From contig CBCTTQ010000027.1 of assembly GCA_965149945.1 (NCBI GenBank), forward strand, positions 1 to 25,946: a stretch of DNA of 25,946 nt. The letters run 5' to 3'. Position 1 is the first letter of the stretch; each line of letters opens with the position of its first letter. The notes under the pieces were generated by a model that did not search any database, was not told the DNA's origin, and saw only the letters and a list, made by a program, of their open reading frames with translations. Shown one piece after another: positions 13,329 through 20,740 of this stretch. The position numbers were made by a program, and so were the translations under genes. The stretch is from JAHZFN01 sp965149945. Its GTDB lineage: Bacteria > Bacillota > Dehalobacteriia > UBA4068 > UBA4997.

Positions 13329-13666
13329 CAAAAGAACTGCCACCCCAATTGCTCAGCGCCGATTTGGAAGAGGCGGTAGATTTTGGTAAAGCCGCGGTGG
13401 GTGCATATTGTTTATATTTTTTGCGGTTTGCCAGAATTGAATATGTGCCGCTTGCAGATATTTTTGCGGTTGGTATGAAAATCGGGGGTATTGATTCTCG
13501 ACAGTGCTATAATACTTCCTTTGATGTGTTTATACTGTTGGTTCGTTATGCGGGCGGAACGGCGGAATGTCGGTTTCCCTATGAGATGCAATTGCAAGAA
13601 ATTTTGGAATTGTTAAGAAAAAAACTTCCTGCCCATTGTTTTCCTGAAGATTTTGCAGGTAATTAA
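13307..13666 (+). CDS. Unrecognised 119-aa protein
   Basis: Not recognised. It is a soluble mixed alpha/beta protein without signal peptide; the middle part has alternating hydrophobic strands (VGAYCLYFLRFARIEYVPLA, DIFAVGMKIGG, SFDVFILLVRYAGGTAECRF) and the end is an amphipathic helix (LQEILELLRKKLP), a pattern reminiscent of small PH-like domains, which is only an impression. Six-frame context and GC bias support coding. The ATG at 13307 has almost no Shine-Dalgarno; translation probably depends on the short ORF overlapping its start. Neighbours are a terminated carboxyltransferase gene and trmK 85 nt downstream, so it may head the trmK-Nif3 transcript. Confidence 0.7.
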   Translation: MENFISLTKELPPQLLSADLEEAVDFGKAAVGAYCLYFLRFARIEYVPLADIFAVGMKIGGIDSRQCYNTSFDVFILLVRYAGGTAECRFPYEMQLQEILELLRKKLPAHCFPEDFAGN

Positions 13667-13751
13667 GGTATGACCACGAATATAGCAAATAGGGAGCATA
13701 GTTCCTTGTGTTTGGGTGTATGTTTGCGGAAAAAAGAAAGTAGGTGCTTGT

Positions 13752-14480
13752 ATGAATATTCGATTATCAAACCGGTTGCTTTCTGTTGCCGGACATGTTC
13801 ATAAAGATGCTCGCGTTGCCGATATCGGCACCGATCATGGATACTTAGCGGTATATTTGGTCATTAATCGAATCGCGGATTATGTCATCGCTACCGATCG
13901 CGCGAAGGGGCCGTTGTCTTCTGCCACTCAGCTGGTGGAGTTGCTTTCTTTGGATGCACAAATTGATACCCGTTTGGGGGAAGGGTTGGATGTGCTGGTA
14001 CCGGGAGAAGTCGACACCATTTGTATTGCCGGAATGGGCGGTATGACGATGATTGAAATTTTGAAAGCGCATCCGGAAATTCTGCAATCAGTGGACAGAT
14101 TGGTGTTGCAGCCGCAGCGGGGCGCTTCTCGTTTGCGTCGTTATTTAATGGAAAACGGGATGCGGATTGTAGAAGAGGATATTGCGGAAGATGACGGATT
14201 CTATTACGTGGTGATTGTGGCGGAGCCGGGAAGCATGGAATTGACAGAAGATGAAATCGCCTTTGGTCCGTGTCTGCTTACTAACGGACACCCGTTGTAT
14301 TTTGATATGTTGAAACTGAAGCAGCGAGATTTGGAACAACTGTTACAGAGTCTTTCCGATGAACAAACGGAGGAACTGACCCGGCGAAAAGCACAGTTGC
14401 ATGAGGAGATTGCCCAGATCGGACGAGTGCTTAAATTGTTGGAAGAAAAGAAAATTCCTGTAGTGAAAGAAGGAAAATAA
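13752..14480 (+). CDS. trmK: tRNA (adenine(22)-N1)-methyltransferase TrmK
   Basis: A 242-aa SAM-dependent methyltransferase of the TrmK (YqfN) family that makes m1A at position 22 in the D-loop stem of tRNAs. The SAM-binding motif VADIGTDHGYLAVYL (residues 22-36), AGMGGMTMIEIL and the LQPQRGASRLRRYLMENG block are family-specific. A C-terminal coiled-coil helix (about 185-235: LKQRDLEQLLQSLSDEQTEE and onward) is also typical. The ATG at 13752 is chosen for GTAGGTG 6 nt upstream and because the upstream in-frame stretch from 13716 is not conserved-looking. The Nif3-like gene starts 2 nt after its stop, a pairing widespread in Bacillota. Confidence 0.93.
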   Translation: MNIRLSNRLLSVAGHVHKDARVADIGTDHGYLAVYLVINRIADYVIATDRAKGPLSSATQLVELLSLDAQIDTRLGEGLDVLVPGEVDTICIAGMGGMTMIEILKAHPEILQSVDRLVLQPQRGASRLRRYLMENGMRIVEEDIAEDDGFYYVVIVAEPGSMELTEDEIAFGPCLLTNGHPLYFDMLKLKQRDLEQLLQSLSDEQTEELTRRKAQLHEEIAQIGRVLKLLEEKKIPVVKEGK

Positions 14481-14481
14481 A

Positions 14482-15258
14482 ATGAAGGTGAGCGAGGTAA
14501 TCAAGGCGATGGAGCAGATTGCCCCATCGGAACTTTGTGCCGAGTGGGATAATTCCGGCTTTTTGGTTGGTGATGCGGAAGCGGAAGTCACCAAAGCCTA
14601 TGTTTGTTTGGATGTGGCGCCCGCCACCGTGAAAGACGCGGTTCAAAAAGGCTGTAATTTGATTGTGGCGCATCATCCTATAATTTTTTCCGGAGTTAAA
14701 CGAATTACCAAAGAAGATTTTACCGGGGCTCTTTTGTTGCGGCTGATTGCCGATGGTGTTCAGGTGTTGGCGGCTCATACCAATTTTGACAGCGCCGAAA
14801 AGGGAGTCAATTATGTTTTGGCGTCTGCTTTGGGTTTGGAAAATATCCGAAAAATGACAGAAGACTCTGGAAACCCTAGTTATATTGGTGTATTAAAGGA
14901 ACCGCTGACCGGGGAAGCCCTGACAGGCAAGGTTAAAGAGGTATTGGGAATCTCGCTGGTGCGAGCGGCAGGGCTGCGGTTGAAAAAAAACTATCGTACC
15001 ATTGCTGTTTGCGGTGGTGCCGGTGCGGATCTTTGGCAATCCGCTCGTCAAGCCGGCGCGGAAGCGCTGGTGACAGCGGACGGAAAACATCATACGGGAC
15101 TGGAAGCGGAAGCGGCCGGGATGGCGGTGTTTGACGGCGGACATTTTTACACAGAAAATTTGGCTATGGATTTTTTGGAAACATATTTACGTGAGTTGCT
15201 GCCGGATTTAGAAATTGTGCGTTCTGAGCTGGATACGAACCCTTGGAAAATTTATTGA
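14482..15258 (+). CDS. Nif3-like dinuclear metal-centre protein
   Basis: A 258-aa Nif3/YqfO-family protein, expected to form a hexameric toroid with two metals per subunit. Metal ligands are visible: His64 and His65 in VAHHPIIF, Asp103 in HTNFDSAEKG, and His221/Glu225 in DGGHFYTE. It is the short form, without the extra PII/CutA-like middle domain of YqfO of B. subtilis. Some members have been annotated as GTP cyclohydrolase I type 2, but the true reaction is unsettled. The gene is coupled to trmK and ends with a strong terminator. Confidence 0.92.
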   Translation: MKVSEVIKAMEQIAPSELCAEWDNSGFLVGDAEAEVTKAYVCLDVAPATVKDAVQKGCNLIVAHHPIIFSGVKRITKEDFTGALLLRLIADGVQVLAAHTNFDSAEKGVNYVLASALGLENIRKMTEDSGNPSYIGVLKEPLTGEALTGKVKEVLGISLVRAAGLRLKKNYRTIAVCGGAGADLWQSARQAGAEALVTADGKHHTGLEAEAAGMAVFDGGHFYTENLAMDFLETYLRELLPDLEIVRSELDTNPWKIY

Positions 15259-15376
15259 GTCGAGTTGTTTTCGATGGGAAGCAGTATATACTCAAAAGCA
15301 TAAAGTTGAAAATTAAAATAAATGAAACAGAGTAATAAAAAGAAGAGAGCAAAGGGGAAATAAGAAACGAAAGATG

Positions 15377-15416
15377 AAAGAAGTCTGCGCTTTTTGGCGC
15401 AGACTTCTTTGTTTTT
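15377..15416. terminator. Terminator between the Nif3-like gene and the CDF gene
   Basis: A perfect 14-bp stem (15377-15390 with 15397-15410) with a TTTTTG loop followed by GTTTTT. It serves the plus-strand transcript and, lying 34 nt past the CDF stop, probably the opposite one as well. Confidence 0.88.
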
Positions 15417-15449
15417 GAAAATCTTGAATTTTTTTATTTCTGAACTGAC

Positions 15450-16607
15450 TCAGGAATATTGGTGGTCAATATTGATGACGAAAAAACATTCTTTGGGTTC
15501 TTCTTTGAATTTTTCTTTCAATTTTTGTTGGATGGTGATCATATCATAAGTTTGGTCAAAAGGTTCAATAATATCGAAAATAAGGTTGGTATGACTGGGA
15601 CCGTCTACCAGACGGAAATCATGGATTTGGGCATTTCCCACCAAATCGTTTAGTACGGCAACCACCATTTCAAAATAGCGTTGACGGTTTTGATTGCTAA
15701 AGTCAATGGGATCCATGTGAATGGTTAAATTGATTCCGTATTGATCTCGGAAAATATTTTCGATGTTATCGATGATATCATGAGATTTCATAATATCTTC
15801 CGCCGCGTCCACTTCCACATGGACAGTCGCGAAATTGTTCCCGATACCGTAATTATGAACAATTAAATCATGGATGCCTTTCACTCCTTCGTGAGAAAGG
15901 ATTTCTTTTTTGATTAAGTTGACCATTTCTTCCGACGGTGGCGCGCCCAGCATGGGATCAAAGGTGGTTTTGACCATGCCGATACTGGAATAAATGATAA
16001 AGAGGGAAACAATCAGTCCTAAAATGCCGTCGATGTTAATTTGAAATACGTTCATAATGATGATCGCAATTAAGACCGCCGCATTGGTGATAATATCGTT
16101 TCTGGTATCAAGCGCCGTTGCTTTCAGGGTGTCTGATTTGATGGCTTTGCTGAAATCGCGCAGTACGAGCAGCTGATAACATTTCCCGAGCAGCGCAATG
16201 ATCAATAGAACAATGGTAGTGGTATTAATGTTCAGATCTTCCGGTTGCAGGATTTTTTCTATAGAAGATTTGGCAAATAACACACCTACAGCCAGTACCA
16301 CCAGAGCGACCATCATGGCGGTAATCTGTTCAAAACGGGCATGACCGTAAGGGTGTTGGGTATCGGCGGGCTTGCCGGCCAGCTTGAATCCAATGATTGT
16401 CATAACGGAAGAAGCTGCGTCGGTCAGGTTATTGACAGCATCGACAACGATGGTGATACTGTTGGCAAACAACCCCACTACCATTTTAATGCAGCAGAGT
16501 ATAACATTTAAAATGATCCCAAAGGCGCCTGCCACAATGCCATAGCGATTTCTGACTTGAGGATCCTCTGTGTTTTGATAATTAGGGATAAAAAGTTTTT
16601 TTAGCAT
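15450..16607 (-). CDS. Cation diffusion facilitator (CDF) metal exporter, probable Mn2+ type
   Basis: A 385-aa CDF-family metal/H+ antiporter: six membrane helices (about residues 22-210) and a cytosolic tail. The transport site shows Asn59-xxx-Asp63 in helix 2 (DAVNNLTDAASS) and Asp167-xxx-Asp171 in helix 5 (ALDTRNDIITN). An N-D/D-D set, in place of the His-containing set of zinc exporters, is linked to Mn2+ (as in MntE). The tail contains two similar units, one starting GIHDLIVHNYGIGNNFATVH and one starting QIHDFRLVDGPSHTNLIFDI, so the dimerisation domain looks duplicated, which explains the extra 80 residues over simple CDFs. GAAGG sits 7 nt before the start. It lies 27 nt after the cls gene and is probably co-transcribed with it. 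Confidence 0.92.
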   Translation of the reverse strand: MLKKLFIPNYQNTEDPQVRNRYGIVAGAFGIILNVILCCIKMVVGLFANSITIVVDAVNNLTDAASSVMTIIGFKLAGKPADTQHPYGHARFEQITAMMVALVVLAVGVLFAKSSIEKILQPEDLNINTTTIVLLIIALLGKCYQLLVLRDFSKAIKSDTLKATALDTRNDIITNAAVLIAIIIMNVFQINIDGILGLIVSLFIIYSSIGMVKTTFDPMLGAPPSEEMVNLIKKEILSHEGVKGIHDLIVHNYGIGNNFATVHVEVDAAEDIMKSHDIIDNIENIFRDQYGINLTIHMDPIDFSNQNRQRYFEMVVAVLNDLVGNAQIHDFRLVDGPSHTNLIFDIIEPFDQTYDMITIQQKLKEKFKEEPKECFFVINIDHQYS

Positions 16608-16634
16608 AAAAAAGCCTTCTTTAGAAAAAAATTG

Positions 16635-18173
16635 TTACATAAGCGGCGCAAAGAAGCGTAAAACTCCGCGCAGGAGCCTTTTGCCGAGAGGTACCTGCAG
16701 ACAATCCTGCTCGGTGATTTCCGTGCAATGACACTGGGTATCCAGAAAATCTTTTTTGACTTGGGCAACGGAATCGGTTTCATACATAAAGATCCCGCAT
16801 TCAAAATGATGGTAAAGGCTGCGGAAGTCAAAGTTGGTTGTACCGACAATGCATTGAATATCATCGCTGACTACGGTTTTAGAATGGATGAATCCAGGTG
16901 TAAATTCGAAAATACGAATACCATTTTTGATCAAGGTATGATAATGCGCCTGTGTTAAAATGTGTACATACCACTTGTCCGGTATGTGGGGCGTCATGAT
17001 CCGTACATCTACACCGGATTTGGCAGCGAGGACCAGCGCTGTCACCATTTCATTATCTACCACCAGATAAGGGGTCATGATGTAAAGATACCGGCTGGCG
17101 GTATTGATGAAGTTTAAATAAATGGATTCGCTGATCAACTCATTGTTGAAAGGAGAATCTCCGTAGGGTTGCACATAGCCTTTGGCATTGGGGATGGGAG
17201 GCATCTGTTCATCCGGCCGCTTGTATTGATAATAGTTGCTGTCGGTGGGAGTGAAGAAATTCCACGACTGTAAAAACAGCATAGTCAGATTCCAAACTGC
17301 CGGTCCTTTGATCATCACGGCGGCATCTTTCCATCGACCATGTTTTTCAGATTCATTGATATATTCATCTGCCAGATTGCAGCCGCCTGTGAAAGCGGTG
17401 TGTCCGTCGATGACTGTGATTTTTCGGTGATCACGATTTTGCAGAGAGACGCTGACGCTGGCGCGATAGGGATTGAAGACCGTGCATTTAATCCCCAAAC
17501 TTTCCAAAATTTCTTTATAGTTGCCCGGCAATGTGTTGATACAGCCAAGATCGTCGTACATCATACGAACTTCCACACCTTGAGAGGCTTTTTCCGCCAT
17601 AATTTCTAAGATGCTGTCCCACATCTTTCCTCCGTTGACAATGAAATATTCCATAAAAATGAATTTTTTCGCTTTTTTTAATTCTCGCAGAAGCGCTTCA
17701 AAGAAGTCTTCTCCGCAGGGATAATATTGAGTGGACGTTTTTTGATAAACCGACATACTGGAGGCATTTTTGATATATTGTGCTTCCTTACCGATGAATG
17801 AATTCATGGTGATCATACGATAAATCAGTTCGTCGCATTCCGGATAGTAATGGGCGGTGCTTGCAACCAATTGATTATGTCTTTTTTTGATAAAGTAAGA
17901 AACACGGGCGCTGCCGAACATTAAATAGAAGAGGGCGCCCACCACCGGGAACAGCAACACGACAATAATCCACGGTAATTTGGTAGAGGGATTGCTGTCA
18001 CGGTTTAAGATGAAAAAGACGATAATCAATCCCGCGATTTGAAAAGACCATTTATAGTAAATGTAGTTTTCACTCAAATAATAAAACGGCAGAAGAATAA
18101 TGAGTATCTGCAAAACAATGAGGAACGAAATGATGAAAATTCGACTGTGTAAAAACTTAATAAGCTTATTCAT
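16635..18173 (-). CDS. cls: Cardiolipin synthase (phospholipase D family)
   Basis: A 512-aa membrane enzyme joining two phosphatidylglycerol molecules into cardiolipin and glycerol. Two N-terminal membrane helices plus a hairpin (residues 10-90) precede two HKD catalytic motifs: NRDHRKITVIDGHTAFTGGC (HxKxxxxD in the first half) and FIHSKTVVSDDIQCIVGTTN (second half). Length and order are those of bacterial ClsA. GGAAGGAAAGG upstream provides the Shine-Dalgarno, somewhat distant from ATG. It is on the minus strand, between the chrA pair (86 nt upstream) and the CDF gene (27 nt downstream); no obvious terminator or promoter was seen between chrA and cls, so all four might form one unit. Confidence 0.95.
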   Translation of the reverse strand: MNKLIKFLHSRIFIISFLIVLQILIILLPFYYLSENYIYYKWSFQIAGLIIVFFILNRDSNPSTKLPWIIVVLLFPVVGALFYLMFGSARVSYFIKKRHNQLVASTAHYYPECDELIYRMITMNSFIGKEAQYIKNASSMSVYQKTSTQYYPCGEDFFEALLRELKKAKKFIFMEYFIVNGGKMWDSILEIMAEKASQGVEVRMMYDDLGCINTLPGNYKEILESLGIKCTVFNPYRASVSVSLQNRDHRKITVIDGHTAFTGGCNLADEYINESEKHGRWKDAAVMIKGPAVWNLTMLFLQSWNFFTPTDSNYYQYKRPDEQMPPIPNAKGYVQPYGDSPFNNELISESIYLNFINTASRYLYIMTPYLVVDNEMVTALVLAAKSGVDVRIMTPHIPDKWYVHILTQAHYHTLIKNGIRIFEFTPGFIHSKTVVSDDIQCIVGTTNFDFRSLYHHFECGIFMYETDSVAQVKKDFLDTQCHCTEITEQDCLQVPLGKRLLRGVLRFFAPLM

Positions 18174-18259
18174 TTTCTTTTTCCTTTCCTTCCCTTTCTA
18201 AATGCGACTCCTAACTTTATTTTGACAAGCATTACAATGGAACTTTGAGAGTAAGTCCG

Positions 18260-18778
18260 TCATAGGAGGAAAATGCCTAACACCCCAAAAAACAGTAAAA
18301 CCCAAATAGGATTAATTTTTACATATGAAATAAGGAATAAAGAAACACAGCAAATGACCGCGTTATAAAGAGAGACAATGTTTTCCATACCGATGGTAAC
18401 CGCGGAAGCTACGATTAATGCCGTTGCCATGGGCTTTAGGCCGGAGAGCGTACTTTTGACATAAATGTTATCATGGTTTTTTGCTAAAATAGCTGAAACG
18501 GCAATGACGATAAGCAGCGCCGGCAAGAGCAGTCCCAGATTAGCAATAGCGGCTCCCAAAACGCCACCCAGTTTATAACCGGTATAGGTAGCTGTATTGA
18601 CGGCGATAGGACCCGGAGTTGTTTGGGAGATGGCAATCATATCTGTGAATTCCCCCATGGACAACCAGCCGTATTTTGCGACAACCAAATTTTGGATGAA
18701 AGAGATCATGCCGTAGCCGCCGCCAAAACTCATAAACCCAATGATGATGAATACATAAAAAATTTGCCAAAGAACCAT
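18260..18778 (-). CDS. Chromate transporter family (ChrA) protein, second half-size subunit
   Basis: A 172-aa single-domain (short-chain) CHR protein with about six hydrophobic segments. It starts with the family pattern FMSFGGGYGMISFIQ and contains ISQTTPGPIAVNTATYTGYK, the conserved Pro-Gly-Pro loop. Short-chain CHR proteins work as pairs encoded side by side, and the partner is the overlapping gene just upstream. The ATG at 18778 has AGGAGGT at a good distance, though a small hairpin (18791-18804) overlaps this Shine-Dalgarno. CHR proteins export chromate, but many homologues transport other anions such as sulfate; the substrate is not shown here. Confidence 0.9.
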   Translation of the reverse strand: MVLWQIFYVFIIIGFMSFGGGYGMISFIQNLVVAKYGWLSMGEFTDMIAISQTTPGPIAVNTATYTGYKLGGVLGAAIANLGLLLPALLIVIAVSAILAKNHDNIYVKSTLSGLKPMATALIVASAVTIGMENIVSLYNAVICCVSLFLISYVKINPIWVLLFFGVLGIFLL

Positions 18779-19427
18779 ATTTATCCACCTCCTGATGTTT
18801 CAGGATTTGCCGGCGGTACCAAGTCAAACCGATCACGGCGCCTGCCAGAATGACCAGGGCTGCGTTGATGCCGGTAAAGGCGACGGCGATTGTTCCGATG
18901 GTTACTAATAGAATATCTACCGGTTTTTTGATGGTGCTTTTCCAGATGCGAATGCCCGCGTCGATGAGCAAAGCCACTACTACCGGACGCACCCCTAAAA
19001 AGAATTTGTTAAGCCATTCCAATTGGCGTCCTTGCAACAAAAGCCATGCTACTATTAAAATGACAATGAAGGAAGGAAGAATGGTGCCCAAGGAAGCCAC
19101 GATAGCGCCGATTAATTTTCTTTGGCGAAAGCCGATAAAAATGGCGGTATTGATGGCAAAGGCCCCGGGCAGGGAGTTGACTACAGCCAACATTTCGATG
19201 AACTCTTTGTTTTTCATCCAATGTTTTTGGTCAACCACCGCTTGTTCCACCAACGGAAGCATTGCTAATCCGCCGCCGAATGTAAACAGACCGATTCGGA
19301 AAAAGATGATAAATAAATCCCACAGTCTGCAGCTGATAGTCGGTTCTTCCGGCTCATCGAACTCTTCGTTATTTTGCGATACGTCTGTTGTATTAGCAGA
19401 CAGTGACAATGATTTTTTTCGTTTCAT
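18573..19427 (-). CDS. Chromate transporter family (ChrA) protein, first subunit with abnormal C-terminal read-through
   Basis: A 284-aa reading frame whose first 210 or so residues form a normal short-chain CHR subunit: polar N-terminus (1-35), LFTFGGGLAMLPLVEQAVV, SLPGAFAINTAIFIGFRQRK and further membrane segments, ending near LTWYRRQILK (residue 210). After that it does not stop but runs 206 nt through the beginning of the second chrA gene in another frame. The extra 60-70 residues are rich in His, Arg and Tyr and look like a shadow of that gene, not a conserved domain. A one-base indel near 18790 would bring in a TAA just before the second ATG (GGATAAATATG). So either the stop was lost, or there is a sequence error, or this is real long overlap. 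It pairs with the second subunit. Confidence 0.82.
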   Translation of the reverse strand: MKRKKSLSLSANTTDVSQNNEEFDEPEEPTISCRLWDLFIIFFRIGLFTFGGGLAMLPLVEQAVVDQKHWMKNKEFIEMLAVVNSLPGAFAINTAIFIGFRQRKLIGAIVASLGTILPSFIVILIVAWLLLQGRQLEWLNKFFLGVRPVVVALLIDAGIRIWKSTIKKPVDILLVTIGTIAVAFTGINAALVILAGAVIGLTWYRRQILKHQEVDKYGSLANFLCIHHHWVYEFWRRLRHDLFHPKFGCRKIRLVVHGGIHRYDCHLPNNSGSYRRQYSYLYRL

Positions 19428-19478
19428 ATTACCCTCGCGTGACTCTCGTTTGTGGGAGTGTTTAAAAAATTCCAGATA

Positions 19479-19506
19479 ATTTTATTCTATCATATTTTAC
19501 AGCCAA
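19479..19506 (-). promoter_or_regulatory. Possible sigma-A promoter of the chrA-chrA(-cls-CDF) unit
   Basis: On the minus strand, TTGGCT (complement of 19501-19506), 16-nt spacer, TAAAAT (complement of 19479-19484), about 50 nt before the first chrA start. Confidence 0.4.
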
Positions 19507-19589
19507 TAGGAATAGTTCTTTAACAGGAAAGTGTATTTTTCCTGAGCAAAAGGGGAAGACTGAAAAACAGACGAGAAAAGGAGATTGTT

Positions 19590-20372
19590 ATGACTGAAAA
19601 AGGAAACGATAACGCTTTGTGGCTGTTCAGTCAGTTATCCATGGAGTATATTCTTAATGTATGTTGCGTCGGCGCTGTTGACCATTTGCTGCGTTTGAAA
19701 ATATCGGCAAATTCTTTGGGGCAAACGGCGCCGCCGTATTCGACTGAAAATAAGGGTTTCGATGTTGATGAACGGATGTTGTTTGATTTGAAAAAAAAAG
19801 CGGTCAAAGAATTGTATAGTTTATTGGCGTTGGAGAATCTGACTTATCGAGAACGTCTGCAGGGAGATATTTTTGATTACTTGCGGGAAAGCGACCAAAC
19901 GGTTTTTCATCCATGGGGCTATTTTGATTTTCGTTTATCTGAGTATCAACGATTAGCGGAAAAGGCGGTGGATCACATTTTGAATCAGTATTGGGAACAG
20001 CGGGATTATCAAAGATGTTTGAAGTTGATCGGGGAGACTGTTTCCCATGCCGATCGTCGTTTACGGATTTTGCATGTGATTTTTCTCAGTAGCGGCGGTT
20101 TTTTGCTTTTAAATGAACAGTTGGAAGTCTTGGAACGAGAAGAACTGCGTTCTGAGTTGGATACCGCTGTTGATTTGGGATTGAAGTTGGATGATGTACT
20201 GGCGGCTGCTTTTCTTTTCTACGCTCCGGAACGAATTGTGGTGCATAATTATCAAAGCGCGGGCGCGCGAGTCAGCGCTATGGTTTGGGATTTAGCAGGC
20301 GTGCCGGTAAAATTTTGTACCGGGTGCGCCGTATGCCGCAAATATATAATTCCTGTTTTTGCCGATGTTTGA
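19590..20372 (+). CDS. ytxC: YtxC-like sporulation protein
   Basis: A 260-aa protein similar in pattern to YtxC, a sporulation-associated family of unknown biochemical role. Recognisable points are FDFRLSEYQRLAEKAVDHIL (the conserved xFRL.EY...L...VD block, about residues 113-132) and the C-terminal CTGCAVCRKY, the GC..C signature at the end of YtxC proteins. No signal peptide; a single hydrophobic stretch lies near LHVIFLSSGGFLLLN. The ATG at 19590 has AAAAGGAGA upstream with good spacing. The gene sits immediately before the thrS T-box region, the same neighbourhood as ytxC in other spore formers, which supports the call. The stretch between residues 40 and 60 is low in conserved appearance. 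Confidence 0.75.
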   Translation: MTEKGNDNALWLFSQLSMEYILNVCCVGAVDHLLRLKISANSLGQTAPPYSTENKGFDVDERMLFDLKKKAVKELYSLLALENLTYRERLQGDIFDYLRESDQTVFHPWGYFDFRLSEYQRLAEKAVDHILNQYWEQRDYQRCLKLIGETVSHADRRLRILHVIFLSSGGFLLLNEQLEVLEREELRSELDTAVDLGLKLDDVLAAAFLFYAPERIVVHNYQSAGARVSAMVWDLAGVPVKFCTGCAVCRKYIIPVFADV

Positions 20373-20375
20373 ATT

Positions 20376-20403
20376 CCTTTATAAAAGTCTTTTAAAAGGT
20401 TTG
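20376..20403 (+). terminator. Weak AT-rich hairpin after the ytxC-like gene
   Basis: CCTTT-A-TAAAAG / CTTTTA-AAAGG with a bulged A and TTT after it. It overlaps the first T residues of the thrS -35. Low GC content makes termination uncertain. Confidence 0.3.
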
Positions 20404-20429
20404 ACAAAGCACGCGACGGGTTGTATAAT
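20401..20429 (+). promoter_or_regulatory. Consensus sigma-A promoter of thrS
   Basis: TTGACA (20401-20406), 17-nt spacer, TATAAT (20424-20429), full consensus, driving the T-box leader. Confidence 0.92.
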
Positions 20430-20435
20430 AAGCAT

Positions 20436-20690
20436 AGATTCATCGGCGAAGATTGGGAAGAGTAAGACCCGCGATGTCCTACAGAGAGCGGCTGTGTTTG
20501 CTGAAAGCAGTCGTAGGAGACAAGTCTGAAAACCACCCAGGAGCTCCCGGGAGGAACGCTGTCCGCGGTCAGTATTCTCGGGCGTATCAGGCGTTAACGA
20601 AATTGAGCGGAGAGTCTTGTACTCTTTATTAGGGTGGAACCACGGAACCTTTCGTCCCTTACGGAGGAAGGTTCTTTTTTTTATTGGAAC
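20436..20690 (+). promoter_or_regulatory. T-box leader of thrS (threonine, specifier ACC)
   Basis: A tRNA-sensing leader of about 250 nt. The T-box sequence AGGGTGGAACCACGG is at 20631-20645 and is followed by a terminator stem (GAACCTT 20645-20651 with AAGGTTC 20668-20674) and a long T-run (20675-20682). In stem I, GTCCTAC (20475-20481) pairs with GTAGGAGAC (20513-20521), and AGAGAGCGG matches the usual stem I element. ACC in GAAAACCACCC (about 20532-20534) is the likely specifier codon, a threonine codon, consistent with thrS. Uncharged tRNA-Thr should favour the antiterminator and allow thrS expression. Confidence 0.9.
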
Positions 20691-20740
20691 CGTGAAAAAC
20701 GCAAGTAAATAAAGAGAATAATAAACAGGGAGGATAAAAA

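Noticed and set aside
18850..19479. A 209-codon plus-strand frame opposite the first chrA gene
   Set aside because: Low-complexity Met/Lys/Thr-rich shadow of a membrane protein gene.
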